This document shows positions 43,817-53,168 of a DNA stretch of 64,000 bases, piece after piece; position 1 is the stretch's first letter, and each line of letters begins with the position of its first letter. The position numbers were made by a program, and so were the translations under genes. The notes below the pieces were generated by a model, which was not told the origin of the DNA, ran no database searches, and saw nothing but the letters and a program-made list of their open reading frames with translations. The stretch lies in NCBI RefSeq assembly GCF_002238335.1, contig NZ_CP022347.1:992001-1056000 (forward strand), written 5' to 3'. Source of the stretch: Campylobacter avium LMG 24591. Its GTDB lineage: Bacteria > Campylobacterota > Campylobacteria > Campylobacterales > Campylobacteraceae.

Positions 43817-44578
43817 ATGAAAAAAATTTTTGCCTTTTTGCTCTTTTTAAATTTCTTGCTTGCAAGCGATAAAAGCATTATCATAGGCTCCACCCCTACT
43901 CCTTATGGCGAAATTTTGGCCTTTAGCAAAAGTTTATTTGAGGCAAAAGGCTACAAGCTAGAGCATAAGGAATTTTCAGATTATGTAACCCCAAATTTAG
44001 CTCTAGATAGCAAGGAATTAGATGCGAATTTGTATCAACACAAGCCTTTTTTAGATGATTTTAACCACAACAAAGGCACAAAGCTAGAAAACATAGGCAC
44101 AGTTATACTCATACCTATGGCTATATACTCAAAAAATATAAAAAATCTTAAAGATTTAAAAGATGGCTCTGTTGTGTCCTTGCCAAACGACCCAACAAAT
44201 GAAAGCAGAGCTCTAGAACTGCTTGAAAAAGCCTCTCTTATAAAGGTAAAAAACAAACCTTTAAAAACAGCTCTTGACATAGTAGAAAACAAGAAAAATC
44301 TAAAATTTAAGCCCCTAAAAGCAGCCCAGCTTCCAAGATCTCTTGATGATGTAGATATAGCTGTCATACCTGCAAACTACGCCTTAGGAGCTTCCTTAAA
44401 GCCTTATAAAGACGGACTTTTTGTTGAAAATGACAAAAACTACGCCATAGTTATAGCTGTGAGAAAAGAGGATTTAAGCTCAGAAAAAACAAAGGTGATA
44501 AAAGAGGTTTTACAAAGCAAAGAGATGAAAGAGTATATAAAAAAGACTTTTTCTGATTCTTTGATACCTATCTTTTAA
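43817..44578 (+). CDS. MetQ/NlpA-family periplasmic binding protein 3
   Basis: 253 residues. Third paralogue: GSTPTPYGEIL, ELDANLYQHKPFLDDFN, LPNDPTNESRALE, FKPLKAAQLPRSLDDVDIAVIP. Signal peptide MKKIFAFLLFLNFLLASDK, no lipobox. It is the most divergent of the three in the ligand-proximal part. flgA begins three bases after its stop, so the binding-protein genes read into the flagellar and housekeeping genes. Confidence 0.88.
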   Translation: MKKIFAFLLFLNFLLASDKSIIIGSTPTPYGEILAFSKSLFEAKGYKLEHKEFSDYVTPNLALDSKELDANLYQHKPFLDDFNHNKGTKLENIGTVILIPMAIYSKNIKNLKDLKDGSVVSLPNDPTNESRALELLEKASLIKVKNKPLKTALDIVENKKNLKFKPLKAAQLPRSLDDVDIAVIPANYALGASLKPYKDGLFVENDKNYAIVIAVRKEDLSSEKTKVIKEVLQSKEMKEYIKKTFSDSLIPIF

Positions 44579-44581
44579 GCT

Positions 44582-45244
44582 ATGTTTAGGCTATTTTTCG
44601 CACTTGCATTTTTTGTTGTTTTTGCAAGTGCTGCAAATTTAGAAGAAATCAAACTAGCCCTTGTAAAAGAATATAAAAACAACTTCCCACAACTCATCAT
44701 AAAAAATATCACTCTAAAAACAAACTCTCTCCCAAAGGACTTTAACTCCTTGAAATTCATAAGGCTTGCAAATGCTCGTTTTAACAAGGCAAATGGCTAT
44801 GTGAAGGCTGAATTTTTTGATTCTCAAAATATAAAAAGGTCTGTTTTTTTTAGATATTTCATAAAGGCTAGCTTGCAGGTTTTAAGGGCGAATAAAGATA
44901 TAAATAGAGGCGAAAACTTGGTTGCAACTGATTATAATTTAGTTCTTATGGATTTTGATAGAGTTCCTTTAGGAGCCTTATCAAGCACAGATGATTTAAA
45001 CATAGTCTCAAAAACTGTGATAAAAAAGAATGCTATTTTGAAAAAAAATATGTTTAAAGAAATTGATTTGATTAAACGAAATGACAATATTATGGGAATT
45101 TTAAAGGATTTAGGGGTAAATATGATGGTTGAGCTAAAGGCTATTGAGGGTGGAAAAATAGGAGAAAAAATAAGGCTTAAAAATAAAGAAGGCAAGGTGG
45201 TTGAGGGTTTAATCATAGACAAAAATACGGTGCAAATTCAATGA
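44582..45244 (+). CDS. flgA: Flagellar P-ring assembly chaperone FlgA
   Basis: 220 residues. Signal peptide MFRLFFALAFFVVFASAAN; C-terminal SAF-like domain with VLRANKDINRGENLVATDYNL and MVELKAIEGGKIGEKIRLKNKEGKVVEG, the typical FlgA end. It helps the FlgI P-ring form in the periplasm. There is no good Shine-Dalgarno and the gap is only three bases, so it probably depends on the upstream gene for translation. It overlaps ubiX by four bases. Confidence 0.85.
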   Translation: MFRLFFALAFFVVFASAANLEEIKLALVKEYKNNFPQLIIKNITLKTNSLPKDFNSLKFIRLANARFNKANGYVKAEFFDSQNIKRSVFFRYFIKASLQVLRANKDINRGENLVATDYNLVLMDFDRVPLGALSSTDDLNIVSKTVIKKNAILKKNMFKEIDLIKRNDNIMGILKDLGVNMMVELKAIEGGKIGEKIRLKNKEGKVVEGLIIDKNTVQIQ

Positions 45245-45816
45245 AAATTTTAGTTTTAATCAGCGGAGCAAGTGGGGTCGAACTTGGCTTTTATCTTTTA
45301 AAGGCTTTAGAAAATATAAGTGATGTAAAAACTTACTGTGTGCTTAGTGATAGTGCTTTAAAAAGCTTTTGTGCTGAAAATAAAACCGATGAAAATCCAA
45401 TAGATTTTTTCACAAAAAAATTAAAGCTTGCAAAAACTGAATTTTTTAATAATAACAACCTAGCAGCACCAATTTCTAGCGGTTCTTTTGGCATTGATAA
45501 AACAATCATAGCTCCTTGTTCCATCAACACCTTAGCGCAAATTTACTCAGGTTTTGCAGATACCCTGATAAGCAGGGCAGCAGCAGTGGCCTTAAAAGAA
45601 AGAAAAAGCCTAATTATAGCACTTAGAGAAATGCCGCTTTCAAGCATTGTTTTAAAACAAGCTTATAAGCTAAGTAAGCAAGGAGTTATCATAGCTCCAC
45701 CGATTTATGCTAATTATTCTAAAAACGAAAATTTGCAGGATTTAATAAATTTTTTCGTTGGAAAATGGCTTTCTTTAATGGACATAGAGCATAATTTATA
45801 TAAAAAATGGGAATAA
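45241..45816 (+). CDS. ubiX: Flavin prenyltransferase UbiX
   Basis: 191 residues. Motifs are LISGASGVELGFYLLKAL, PISSGSFGIDKTIIAPCSINTLAQI and RKSLIIALREMPLSSI. UbiX prenylates FMN to make the cofactor of UbiD-type decarboxylases; in Campylobacter this would serve the futalosine menaquinone route (inference from family knowledge). It is coupled to flgA by ATGA. Confidence 0.9.
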   Translation: MKILVLISGASGVELGFYLLKALENISDVKTYCVLSDSALKSFCAENKTDENPIDFFTKKLKLAKTEFFNNNNLAAPISSGSFGIDKTIIAPCSINTLAQIYSGFADTLISRAAAVALKERKSLIIALREMPLSSIVLKQAYKLSKQGVIIAPPIYANYSKNENLQDLINFFVGKWLSLMDIEHNLYKKWE

Positions 45817-45850
45817 AATGCTAAAATAAACAATTTTTTATGGAGTTTTA

Positions 45851-46333
45851 ATGACTTGTTTATATCCTGGCACCTTTGATCCTATCACTAACGGGCATTT
45901 AGATGTGATAAAAAGGGCTTTAAAAATTTTTGATGAAGTGGTTATAGCAGTAGCAAAAAGCGAGCACAAAAGGCCTTGCTTTGACATAGAAACTAGAAAA
46001 AATTTGGTGGCTCTTGCAACCTCTAGCTTGGAAGATAAAAATATAAGAATAATAAGCTTTGACAATCTCTTGGTTGATTTAGCAAAAGAGCTTAAAATCA
46101 ATACCATTATAAGAGGCTTAAGGGCAATTAGCGACTTTGAGTATGAGCTACAAATTGGCTACGCAAATAATGCCTTATGGAATGAATTTGAAACTGTTTA
46201 TTTAATGCCAAATTTAAAAAATGCTTTCATATCAAGTTCTATAGTGCGTTCTATAAGTGCTCACGGAGGCGATGTGAGCACTTTGGTTCCTAAAGAAATT
46301 TTGCCATTTTTAAGGGATAAAAAATGTATGTAG
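45851..46333 (+). CDS. coaD: Phosphopantetheine adenylyltransferase
   Basis: 160 residues, standard. YPGTFDPITNGHLDVI carries the T/HxGH nucleotidyltransferase motif; RGLRAISDFEYELQI and SSSIVRSI are family-specific. It makes dephospho-CoA, the penultimate step of CoA synthesis. It overlaps tmk by 10 bases. Confidence 0.96.
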   Translation: MTCLYPGTFDPITNGHLDVIKRALKIFDEVVIAVAKSEHKRPCFDIETRKNLVALATSSLEDKNIRIISFDNLLVDLAKELKINTIIRGLRAISDFEYELQIGYANNALWNEFETVYLMPNLKNAFISSSIVRSISAHGGDVSTLVPKEILPFLRDKKCM

Positions 46334-46908
46334 TGCTTGAGGGCGTGGACTGTGTGGGCAAAAGCACTCAAATAAAGCTTTTAAAAGACTATTTTAAGGA
46401 CGCACTTTTTACATTTGAACCGGGCAATACAAAACTTGGCAAAGAGCTAAGAAAACTACTTTTAAACAGCGATTTTGATATATGCAAAGAGGCTGAGTGT
46501 TTGTTATTTTTGGCCGATAGAGCACAGCATTTTAACGAGCTTATATCTAAAAATAAAGACAAATTAATCATAAGCGATAGAAGCTTAATCTCTGGCATGG
46601 CCTATGCTAAAGACTTTGATAAAGAGCTACTGTTTAGACTAAATTCCTTTGCTTTGAGTGATTTTTTCCCTGATAAAATCATCTTTTTAAAAGCCGATGA
46701 AAACACCTTAAAAGCTAGGTTAAATTCAAAAAATTTAGATAGCATAGAAAAAAGAGGGCTTGAGTATTTTTTGCAAATTCAAAGAAAGATAGAAGAAAGT
46801 ATTTTGTTCTTAAAAGAAAAAAAACAAAATATATCTTATATAATACTAGACGCAAAAGATGACAAGCACATAATAAATAAAAAAATAAAGGACTTTATAA
46901 ATGATTAG
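46324..46908 (+). CDS. tmk: Thymidylate kinase
   Basis: 194 residues. P-loop EGVDCVGKSTQ at the N-terminus, FEPGNTKLGKELR, and SDRSLISGMAYA with the DR pair. It phosphorylates dTMP to dTDP. The usual LID Arg-rich segment is short. It overlaps both coaD and hisS. Confidence 0.95.
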   Translation: MYVVLEGVDCVGKSTQIKLLKDYFKDALFTFEPGNTKLGKELRKLLLNSDFDICKEAECLLFLADRAQHFNELISKNKDKLIISDRSLISGMAYAKDFDKELLFRLNSFALSDFFPDKIIFLKADENTLKARLNSKNLDSIEKRGLEYFLQIQRKIEESILFLKEKKQNISYIILDAKDDKHIINKKIKDFIND

Positions 46909-48130
46909 TTCGGTAAAAGGAACTCAAGATTTAATAGACAAAAAAGCCACCTTGTATGAAAAAATCATAAAAACCTGCGAGGAAGTGGCCAAAAACTATT
47001 CCTTTAGCTTTATAAATTTACCGCATATGGAGCTTAGTGCTTTATTTAAACGAAGCGTTGGGGAAAGCTCTGATATAGTTGGCAAGGAAATGTATGAATT
47101 TAAAGACAAATCAGACAGAGAAATTGCACTAAGGCCTGAAGGAACTGCAAGTGCTGTAAGGGCTTATCTAAACGCAAAATTTGATAAGAACAAAGCTGCG
47201 AAAAGGTGGTTTTACCACGGCTCAATGTTTAGATACGAAAGGCCTCAAAAAGGCAGGTTTAGGGAATTTCATCAATTCGGCGTAGAAAGCTTTGGCGAAA
47301 AGAGCGTTTATGAGGATATTAACTTGATTTTTATCCTGGATGAAATTTTCAAAAAGCTTGGTATAAAATCAACGCTTAAAATAAATTCTTTAGGCTGTGA
47401 AGCTTGTATGCCTAAATTTAGAGAAAAATTGATTGAATTTTTAAACGCTCAAAGTGGATTTTGCGAGGACTGCTTAAGACGCAAAGAACTAAACCCCATA
47501 AGAGTTTTAGATTGTAAGCAAGAAACTTGTAAAAATTTGCTCATCAAACACCCAAAAATGAGAGACTGTTTGTGTGAAACTTGCAAAACAGACTTTGAGC
47601 TTTTGCAAAAAGTTTTAAAGGATAATGAAGTTAAATTTGAAGTGGATGATAGGCTTGTTAGAGGACTTGATTATTACAGCAAAACGGCCTTTGAATTTGA
47701 AAATGATAGCATAGGTGCAAAAGCAGCTATTGCTGGTGGCGGAAGGTATGATAGGTTGCTGCAAGATTTAGGCTCTAAAGGTGGATATGGGGTTGGCTTT
47801 GCTATAGGCATTGAAAGAATTATGGACATTTTAGAGCAAAACGAGGCAAAAACGGACGATGAAAATCTTATATATTTTTGCATTTTAAATGAAGAGCTCT
47901 TGCAAGATAGCATAAGCTTGGTGAAAAAACTAAGGCAAAACAAAAAAGTTTTTATGAATTATGAGGCTAAAAAGCTTTCAAAGCATTTAGAATTAGCTGA
48001 CAACATGAATGCTTGTGTATTTTTGTGCATGGGTGATGATGAATTTAAAGAGGGAAAGATTTTTTATAAGAATTTAAAGAGTAAAATAGATAAAAAAATA
48101 CTCATAAATGACTTGGAGAATTTTTTATGA
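46901..48130 (+). CDS. hisS: Histidyl-tRNA synthetase
   Basis: 409 residues. Class II motifs: motif 1 near the N-terminus, motif 2 FRYERPQKGRFREFHQFG, the HisA box LVRGLDYYSKTAFEF, and motif 3 GGYGVGFAIGIERI. The C-terminal anticodon domain is shorter than usual. A Cys-rich insert (CEDCLRRKELNP ... CLCETCKTDF) of paired Cys may bind zinc. It overlaps speA by four bases. Confidence 0.96.
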   Translation: MISSVKGTQDLIDKKATLYEKIIKTCEEVAKNYSFSFINLPHMELSALFKRSVGESSDIVGKEMYEFKDKSDREIALRPEGTASAVRAYLNAKFDKNKAAKRWFYHGSMFRYERPQKGRFREFHQFGVESFGEKSVYEDINLIFILDEIFKKLGIKSTLKINSLGCEACMPKFREKLIEFLNAQSGFCEDCLRRKELNPIRVLDCKQETCKNLLIKHPKMRDCLCETCKTDFELLQKVLKDNEVKFEVDDRLVRGLDYYSKTAFEFENDSIGAKAAIAGGGRYDRLLQDLGSKGGYGVGFAIGIERIMDILEQNEAKTDDENLIYFCILNEELLQDSISLVKKLRQNKKVFMNYEAKKLSKHLELADNMNACVFLCMGDDEFKEGKIFYKNLKSKIDKKILINDLENFL

Positions 48131-49962
48131 ACAACTACGGCTTAGATATTTGGGCTAATGATAATTTTATAATAAAAAATGGCAAAATTTGCGTAAATGC
48201 AAACAAAAAGCCAGCTATAATTGACATGGTAAAAGAACTAAGAGCTGACGGATATAAGGGTCCCTTGCTGCTTCGCTTTCCACATCTAATACAAAAGCAA
48301 ATAGAAAAAATTTACGAAAGCTTTGCCAAGGCTAAAAAGGAATTTAACTACAAGGGCAAATTTAACGCTGTATATCCGCTAAAGGTAAATCAATACCCAG
48401 GTTTTGTTAAAAATCTCGTAAAGCTTGGAAAGGCTTATAACTACGGGCTTGAAGCAGGTAGCAAGGCTGAATTACTTTTAGCCATGGCTTATAACAACGA
48501 AAACGCACCCATAACAGTAAATGGCTTTAAGGATAGAGAGTTAATTAACATAGGCTTCATAGCTAGGGAAATGGGGCATAATATCACCTTGACCATAGAG
48601 GGCTTAAACGAGCTTGAAGCCATAATAGATATAGCAAAGCAAAGGTTTAAACCAAAACCAAATATAGGACTTAGAGTGAGGCTACACTCCGTTGGCTCAG
48701 GAATTTGGGCTAAAAGCGGGGGCATAAACTCTAAATTTGGACTTACCTCAACAGAGCTCATAGAAGCAATGTGCCTTTTAAAGAAAAACAAGCTTTTAGA
48801 CCAATTCACAATGATACATTTTCACATAGGCTCTCAAATCACTGAAATTCAGCCTCTAAAAAAAGCCTTAAACGAAGCTGGAAACATCTACACAGAACTT
48901 AGAAAAATGGGGGCTAAAAATTTAAGAGCTATAAATTTAGGCGGAGGGCTTGCTGTTGAGTATTCTCAGTTTAAAAACGAAAAAAAGCGAAACTATACCT
49001 TAAGCGAATATGCAAACGATGTTTTATTTATACTGAAAAATATAGCCGAGCAAAAAAAAGACCTAGAACCAGATGTTTTCATAGAAAGCGGTCGCTTTGT
49101 GGCTGCAAATCACGCGGTTTTAGTAGCTCCGGTTTTAGAGCTTTTCTCACAAGAATATACAGAGGAAAAGCTTAATTTAAAGGATAAAAATCCAAAGCTA
49201 ATCGATGAATTATACGATCTTTACAAAAGCATAAAACCCATGAATGCACTTGAGTATCTGCACGATAGCCTAGACTGCATGGAGAGTATTTTAACACTTT
49301 TTGACCTTGGCTATGTTGATTTGCATGACAGGTCTAATGCTGAAATTTTAGTACATCTAATAGCTAAAAAGGCTATTTTAATACTTGGCAAAGAAGAATA
49401 CTCAGCCGATTTGCTAGCCTTGCAAGAGGAAGTTCAAGAAAGGTATTTGGTAAATTTTTCTATCTTTCAGTCAATGCCAGATTTTTGGGGCTTAGCACAA
49501 AATTTCCCTATAGTTCCGCTTCACAAGCTAGATGAGGAGCCAACTAGAAGTGCTAGTATATGGGATATAACCTGTGATAGTGACGGGGAAATTTCATACT
49601 CAAAAGATAATCCTTTATTCTTACACGATGTTGATGTTGAAAAAGAAAACTACTTTTTAGGCTTTTTCTTAGTTGGTGCTTATCAGGAGGTGTTGGGAAT
49701 GCGACATAATCTTTTCATCCACCCAACAGAAGCTACAATTAAATTAAACGATAAGGGCTATGAAATAAAAAGCATAATAGAAGCGCAGTCTATACTTGAC
49801 ACGCTTGAGGATTTAGATTATGATATACACAGCATAAAAGACATTTTAAACGAAAGAATTGCAAATTCAAAGTTAGTAAATGAAAGTCAGAAAAAACAAA
49901 TCCTAGGGGAACTGTATTTGTTTTTAAATGATAATGGTTATTTAAGAAGTGTGGATATATGA
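48127..49962 (+). CDS. speA: Biosynthetic arginine decarboxylase
   Basis: 611 residues, the size of SpeA. PLP-binding Lys lies in VYPLKVNQYPGF; other landmarks are GLEAGSKAELLLAM, HFHIGSQITEI, NLGGGLAVEY and ESGRFVAANHAV. It makes agmatine from arginine for spermidine production. ATGA overlaps occur at both ends (hisS and cysE). Confidence 0.95.
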   Translation: MNNYGLDIWANDNFIIKNGKICVNANKKPAIIDMVKELRADGYKGPLLLRFPHLIQKQIEKIYESFAKAKKEFNYKGKFNAVYPLKVNQYPGFVKNLVKLGKAYNYGLEAGSKAELLLAMAYNNENAPITVNGFKDRELINIGFIAREMGHNITLTIEGLNELEAIIDIAKQRFKPKPNIGLRVRLHSVGSGIWAKSGGINSKFGLTSTELIEAMCLLKKNKLLDQFTMIHFHIGSQITEIQPLKKALNEAGNIYTELRKMGAKNLRAINLGGGLAVEYSQFKNEKKRNYTLSEYANDVLFILKNIAEQKKDLEPDVFIESGRFVAANHAVLVAPVLELFSQEYTEEKLNLKDKNPKLIDELYDLYKSIKPMNALEYLHDSLDCMESILTLFDLGYVDLHDRSNAEILVHLIAKKAILILGKEEYSADLLALQEEVQERYLVNFSIFQSMPDFWGLAQNFPIVPLHKLDEEPTRSASIWDITCDSDGEISYSKDNPLFLHDVDVEKENYFLGFFLVGAYQEVLGMRHNLFIHPTEATIKLNDKGYEIKSIIEAQSILDTLEDLDYDIHSIKDILNERIANSKLVNESQKKQILGELYLFLNDNGYLRSVDI

Positions 49963-50582
49963 ATATTTTTAAGCTTATAAAAGAAGATTTGTCTCAACCA
50001 AAGTTGCAAGACCCGGCCTTTAGCTCTTATATAGAATTATTTTTTAATTATCCGGGCGTGTGGAGCGTGGTGAATTACCGCTTTGCGCATTTTTTTTATG
50101 AAAAAAATTTCAAAAGATTAGCAAGGATAATTAGCGGCATATCAACCTTTTTAACCAAGGTAGACCTTCACCCAGGCGCTAAACTTGGAAGGAGAATTTT
50201 TATAGATCATGCTTTAGGAGTTGTTATAGGGCAAACTTGTATCATAGAAGATGATGTTATCATATATCAAGGAGTGACGCTTGGCTCAACAAACGCTAAC
50301 ACAAAATCCAAAAGACACCCAACCATAAAAAAAGGTGTGATAATAGGCTCGGGTGCGAAAATTTTAGGTAATATTACGGTAGGAGAAAATGCAAAAATAG
50401 GGTCTAATGCAGTAGTTGTAAAAGATGTTCCAGCAAACTCAACAGCTATTGGAATTCCATCACACATCATCAAAACAAAGAACGAAAGGGCAAATTTCGA
50501 AAGCTTGTGTGATGATAAGGTAAGTATGCTAGAACAAAAATTACAAGAATTAGAAAGAAAAATCAACGATATTCAAAAATAA
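49959..50582 (+). CDS. cysE: Serine O-acetyltransferase
   Basis: 207 residues. Left-handed beta-helix repeats with FIDHALGVVIGQTCIIEDDVII, RHPTIKKGVIIGSGAKILG and IGSNAVVVKDVP, all typical of CysE. It makes O-acetylserine for cysteine synthesis. The N-terminal helical domain is short, as in the truncated, epsilonproteobacterial type. A C-terminal coiled segment (EQKLQELERKINDIQK) follows. Confidence 0.93.
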   Translation: MNIFKLIKEDLSQPKLQDPAFSSYIELFFNYPGVWSVVNYRFAHFFYEKNFKRLARIISGISTFLTKVDLHPGAKLGRRIFIDHALGVVIGQTCIIEDDVIIYQGVTLGSTNANTKSKRHPTIKKGVIIGSGAKILGNITVGENAKIGSNAVVVKDVPANSTAIGIPSHIIKTKNERANFESLCDDKVSMLEQKLQELERKINDIQK

Positions 50583-50591
50583 GGATAAAAA

Positions 50592-51770
50592 ATGTTACTA
50601 AGCAAACGTTCTCAAGTTTTAGAGGAGTCGCTAACAATAGCTATCACAACGATAGCAAAAAACTTAAAAGCACAAGGCGAGGATATACTTAGCTTTTCGG
50701 CTGGTGAGCCTGACTTTGATACACCTAAAAAGGTAAAAGAAGCGGCAATAAAGGCTATAGAACAAGGCTGTGCAGCTTATACAAATGTAGAGGGAAATTT
50801 GGATGTATTGCAAGCCATACAGACGAAATTTAAAAGGGATAATGATTTAGATTATGATACAAGCGAGATTATAACCAATGTTGGAGCCAAGCAGTCTTTG
50901 TTTAACTGCATACAATGCTTGCTAGAAGAAGGCGATGAGGCTATCATACCTGCTCCTTGCTGGGTTAGTTATCCTGAAATGGTGAAATTTGCCGGTGCAA
51001 AACCTGTTTTGGTGCAAACCAAGGAAGAAAATTCATTTAAGCTAAAAGCTGATGAGCTTAAAAAGGCCATTACAAGCAAGAGCAAAATGCTTATACTTAA
51101 CTACCCGTCAAATCCCGTTGGGGCTGTGTATTCTAAAGATGAGCTAAAGGAATTAGCCGCTGTTCTAGAAGGAAGCGATATAGTTGTTTTAAGCGATGAG
51201 ATGTATGAAAAACTACAGTATGACAATGAAGATTTTTTTTCTTTCGCTAAGGCAAGTGATGACGCCTTAAAAAGAACTGTTACTATAAATGGACTTTCTA
51301 AGTGTGCTGCTATGCCGGGTTGGCGTTTTGGCTATATGGCTTGCAAGGACAAAGAACTTATAAAGGCTCTTAAAAAGCTTCAATCTCAAAGCACTTCAAA
51401 CATATGCTCTATAGTGCAAAAGGCTGCTATTCCTGTCTTGCTTGGTGAGGTGGATGAGGATATAGAAATGATGAGGAATGAGTTTGAAAAAAGACGAAAC
51501 AAAGCTTATGAGATGATAAATTCTATAGAGGGCTTAAAGATTAGCAATACCCCGAAGGGAGCTTTTTATCTTTTTATTAATATTCAAGATGTAGAAAAGG
51601 ACTCTATGCTTTTTTGCAAAAGATTGCTAGAGGAGCAAAAAGTAGCCTTGGTGCCGGGTCTTGGCTTTGGCATGGATGGTTTTGTGAGATTTTCTTACGC
51701 TACAAGCATGGATAACATCGTAAAAGGTATACAAAGAATACAAGAATTTGTGAAAAATTACAAAGCTTAA
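50592..51770 (+). CDS. aspB: Aspartate aminotransferase (class I)
   Basis: 392 residues. PLP Lys in NGLSKCAAMPGWRFGY, NYPSNPVGAVYS as the Asn-Pro substrate/PLP motif, and VRFSYATS with the Arg that binds the alpha-carboxylate. It makes aspartate from oxaloacetate and glutamate; a broader substrate range is common in this family. AAGGATAAAA precedes the ATG. It ends the long plus-strand run; a terminator overlaps its stop. Confidence 0.9.
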   Translation: MLLSKRSQVLEESLTIAITTIAKNLKAQGEDILSFSAGEPDFDTPKKVKEAAIKAIEQGCAAYTNVEGNLDVLQAIQTKFKRDNDLDYDTSEIITNVGAKQSLFNCIQCLLEEGDEAIIPAPCWVSYPEMVKFAGAKPVLVQTKEENSFKLKADELKKAITSKSKMLILNYPSNPVGAVYSKDELKELAAVLEGSDIVVLSDEMYEKLQYDNEDFFSFAKASDDALKRTVTINGLSKCAAMPGWRFGYMACKDKELIKALKKLQSQSTSNICSIVQKAAIPVLLGEVDEDIEMMRNEFEKRRNKAYEMINSIEGLKISNTPKGAFYLFINIQDVEKDSMLFCKRLLEEQKVALVPGLGFGMDGFVRFSYATSMDNIVKGIQRIQEFVKNYKA

Positions 51771-51793
51771 ACAAAGCATTGTTTAAGCTTTTA
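51764..51793 (+). terminator. Intrinsic terminator after aspB
   Basis: An 11-bp stem AGCTTAAACAA / TTGTTTAAGCT with loop AGCA, then TTTA. It includes the aspB stop codon. Confidence 0.8.
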
Positions 51794-51819
51794 TCATAAC
51801 TGATATTTTTACATCTTTT

Positions 51820-53160
51820 TTAGATGGTAAAAGTCTTTAAATTTTCTAAGTTTTTAATCTGAGTTATTATATTTAAAGCCTTTTCCTCGCTAATGCTAAG
51901 CTTAGCATTATATAAGAATTTTGCTTTTAACTCCTCAAAACTCAAAGGATTGTCAAAATTTCCCTTATTTATAAAGACATCTTTTTTTATAATTTTACCA
52001 TCCTTTAAAAGAGCTTCTAAATGTCCGGGAAAATACTTTGGAAAGCCACTTGAGACTCTTTTTTCATAAGAAATTTTCTTAGCAAAGCTTAAAACATCTT
52101 CTCTGTTTAAATTTTCTAAGGATTTAAGAGATAAAAAGCCATCTTTAAAGGCTAAGGCAAATAAAAAAGGCATAGAAAATTTAGCCTCATAAGCACTTTT
52201 TGGCTCGTATTTTTTTTCAAGTGGGTCGCAAATAAAGCTTATTGGCACCTCATCTACAAAGCATTTTATACTACTTATATCCTCATCCTTAAGCCCGTCT
52301 TTTCTAAGCTCTAAGGCACAGTCTATAAGCCCGTGTGCAAAATGACAAGTTGGGTATGGCTTTATGGATACTTGCATTACGGCATAGCTTTTGCCAAGCT
52401 CTTTTACAAGGACATCTTTATCGCAATCTTGTTCTATACCAAAGGCACGAAAAAAATTATCCCTACCCTCAAACACGCTCAAAGGACCGCTAAGCTTTGC
52501 CTTAGCAAGTTTTGCTATGAAAATTCCATTTCTAATGGCATTTGCTATATGCAAAAGCTTTGAATTTGAACCATTTGACAAAAACTCATTTATGCCTGCA
52601 GAAAATGAAGCTGCTATGCCAAGTGCATTTATAAGCTCTTCTTCGTTTAAATCAAGAAGTATTGCAGAAGCTACAGTGGCTGCATAAGTTCCGCACAAGG
52701 CTGTAGTGTGAAAGCCTCTTTTATGAAAGCTTCCCTTAGAGGCTACGCCTAGCCTAGCACCTATCTCCCAGCCCAAAACAAAGGCTCTTAGAATTTTATC
52801 CCCATCAGCACCAATGCTAAAGCCCCAAGTAAGACAAAGTGGCGTGAGTATGGCACTAGCGTGTAAGATAGCCTCTGTATGAGTATCATCATAATCAAGA
52901 GCGTGAGCAGCAAAGCCATTTAACATAGCAGCATATTGTGCTTCTATGCTTTCATCGCTAAACCAAATTTTAGCCTCCTTTGCCTCCTTACAAGACATAG
53001 CCTTAAAAGCCTCAAAAGCTCTTAAAACGCTTTGTTCCTTAGAGGCAGCTAGGGCTGTTCCTATGCTATCTAACATCAATTCTTTTGCTCTGTTTTTTAC
53101 CTCAGCTGGTATTTCTTTTGTATCTAAGATAAAGGAGGCTAAGTGTTGGCTGTAAAACAT
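51820..53160 (-). CDS. MmgE/PrpD family protein
   Basis: 446 residues. Family landmarks are LMLDSIGTALAASKE, MLNGFAAHALDYDDTHTEAILHASA, RGFHTTALCGTYAATVASA and KPYPTCHFAHGLID. Known members are 2-methylcitrate dehydratase, cis-aconitate decarboxylase and iminodisuccinate epimerase, all acting on di- or tricarboxylates. It is last in a five-gene minus-strand operon with a fumarase/aspartase-type lyase, a PLP lyase, a DcuC carrier and ridA, so epimerisation or hydration of a substituted succinate is a fitting guess. I recall the C. jejuni copy (Cj1395) as a pseudogene; this one is complete. Confidence 0.85.
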   Translation of the reverse strand: MFYSQHLASFILDTKEIPAEVKNRAKELMLDSIGTALAASKEQSVLRAFEAFKAMSCKEAKEAKIWFSDESIEAQYAAMLNGFAAHALDYDDTHTEAILHASAILTPLCLTWGFSIGADGDKILRAFVLGWEIGARLGVASKGSFHKRGFHTTALCGTYAATVASAILLDLNEEELINALGIAASFSAGINEFLSNGSNSKLLHIANAIRNGIFIAKLAKAKLSGPLSVFEGRDNFFRAFGIEQDCDKDVLVKELGKSYAVMQVSIKPYPTCHFAHGLIDCALELRKDGLKDEDISSIKCFVDEVPISFICDPLEKKYEPKSAYEAKFSMPFLFALAFKDGFLSLKSLENLNREDVLSFAKKISYEKRVSSGFPKYFPGHLEALLKDGKIIKKDVFINKGNFDNPLSFEELKAKFLYNAKLSISEEKALNIITQIKNLENLKTFTI

Positions 53161-53168
53161 CTCTTTTC

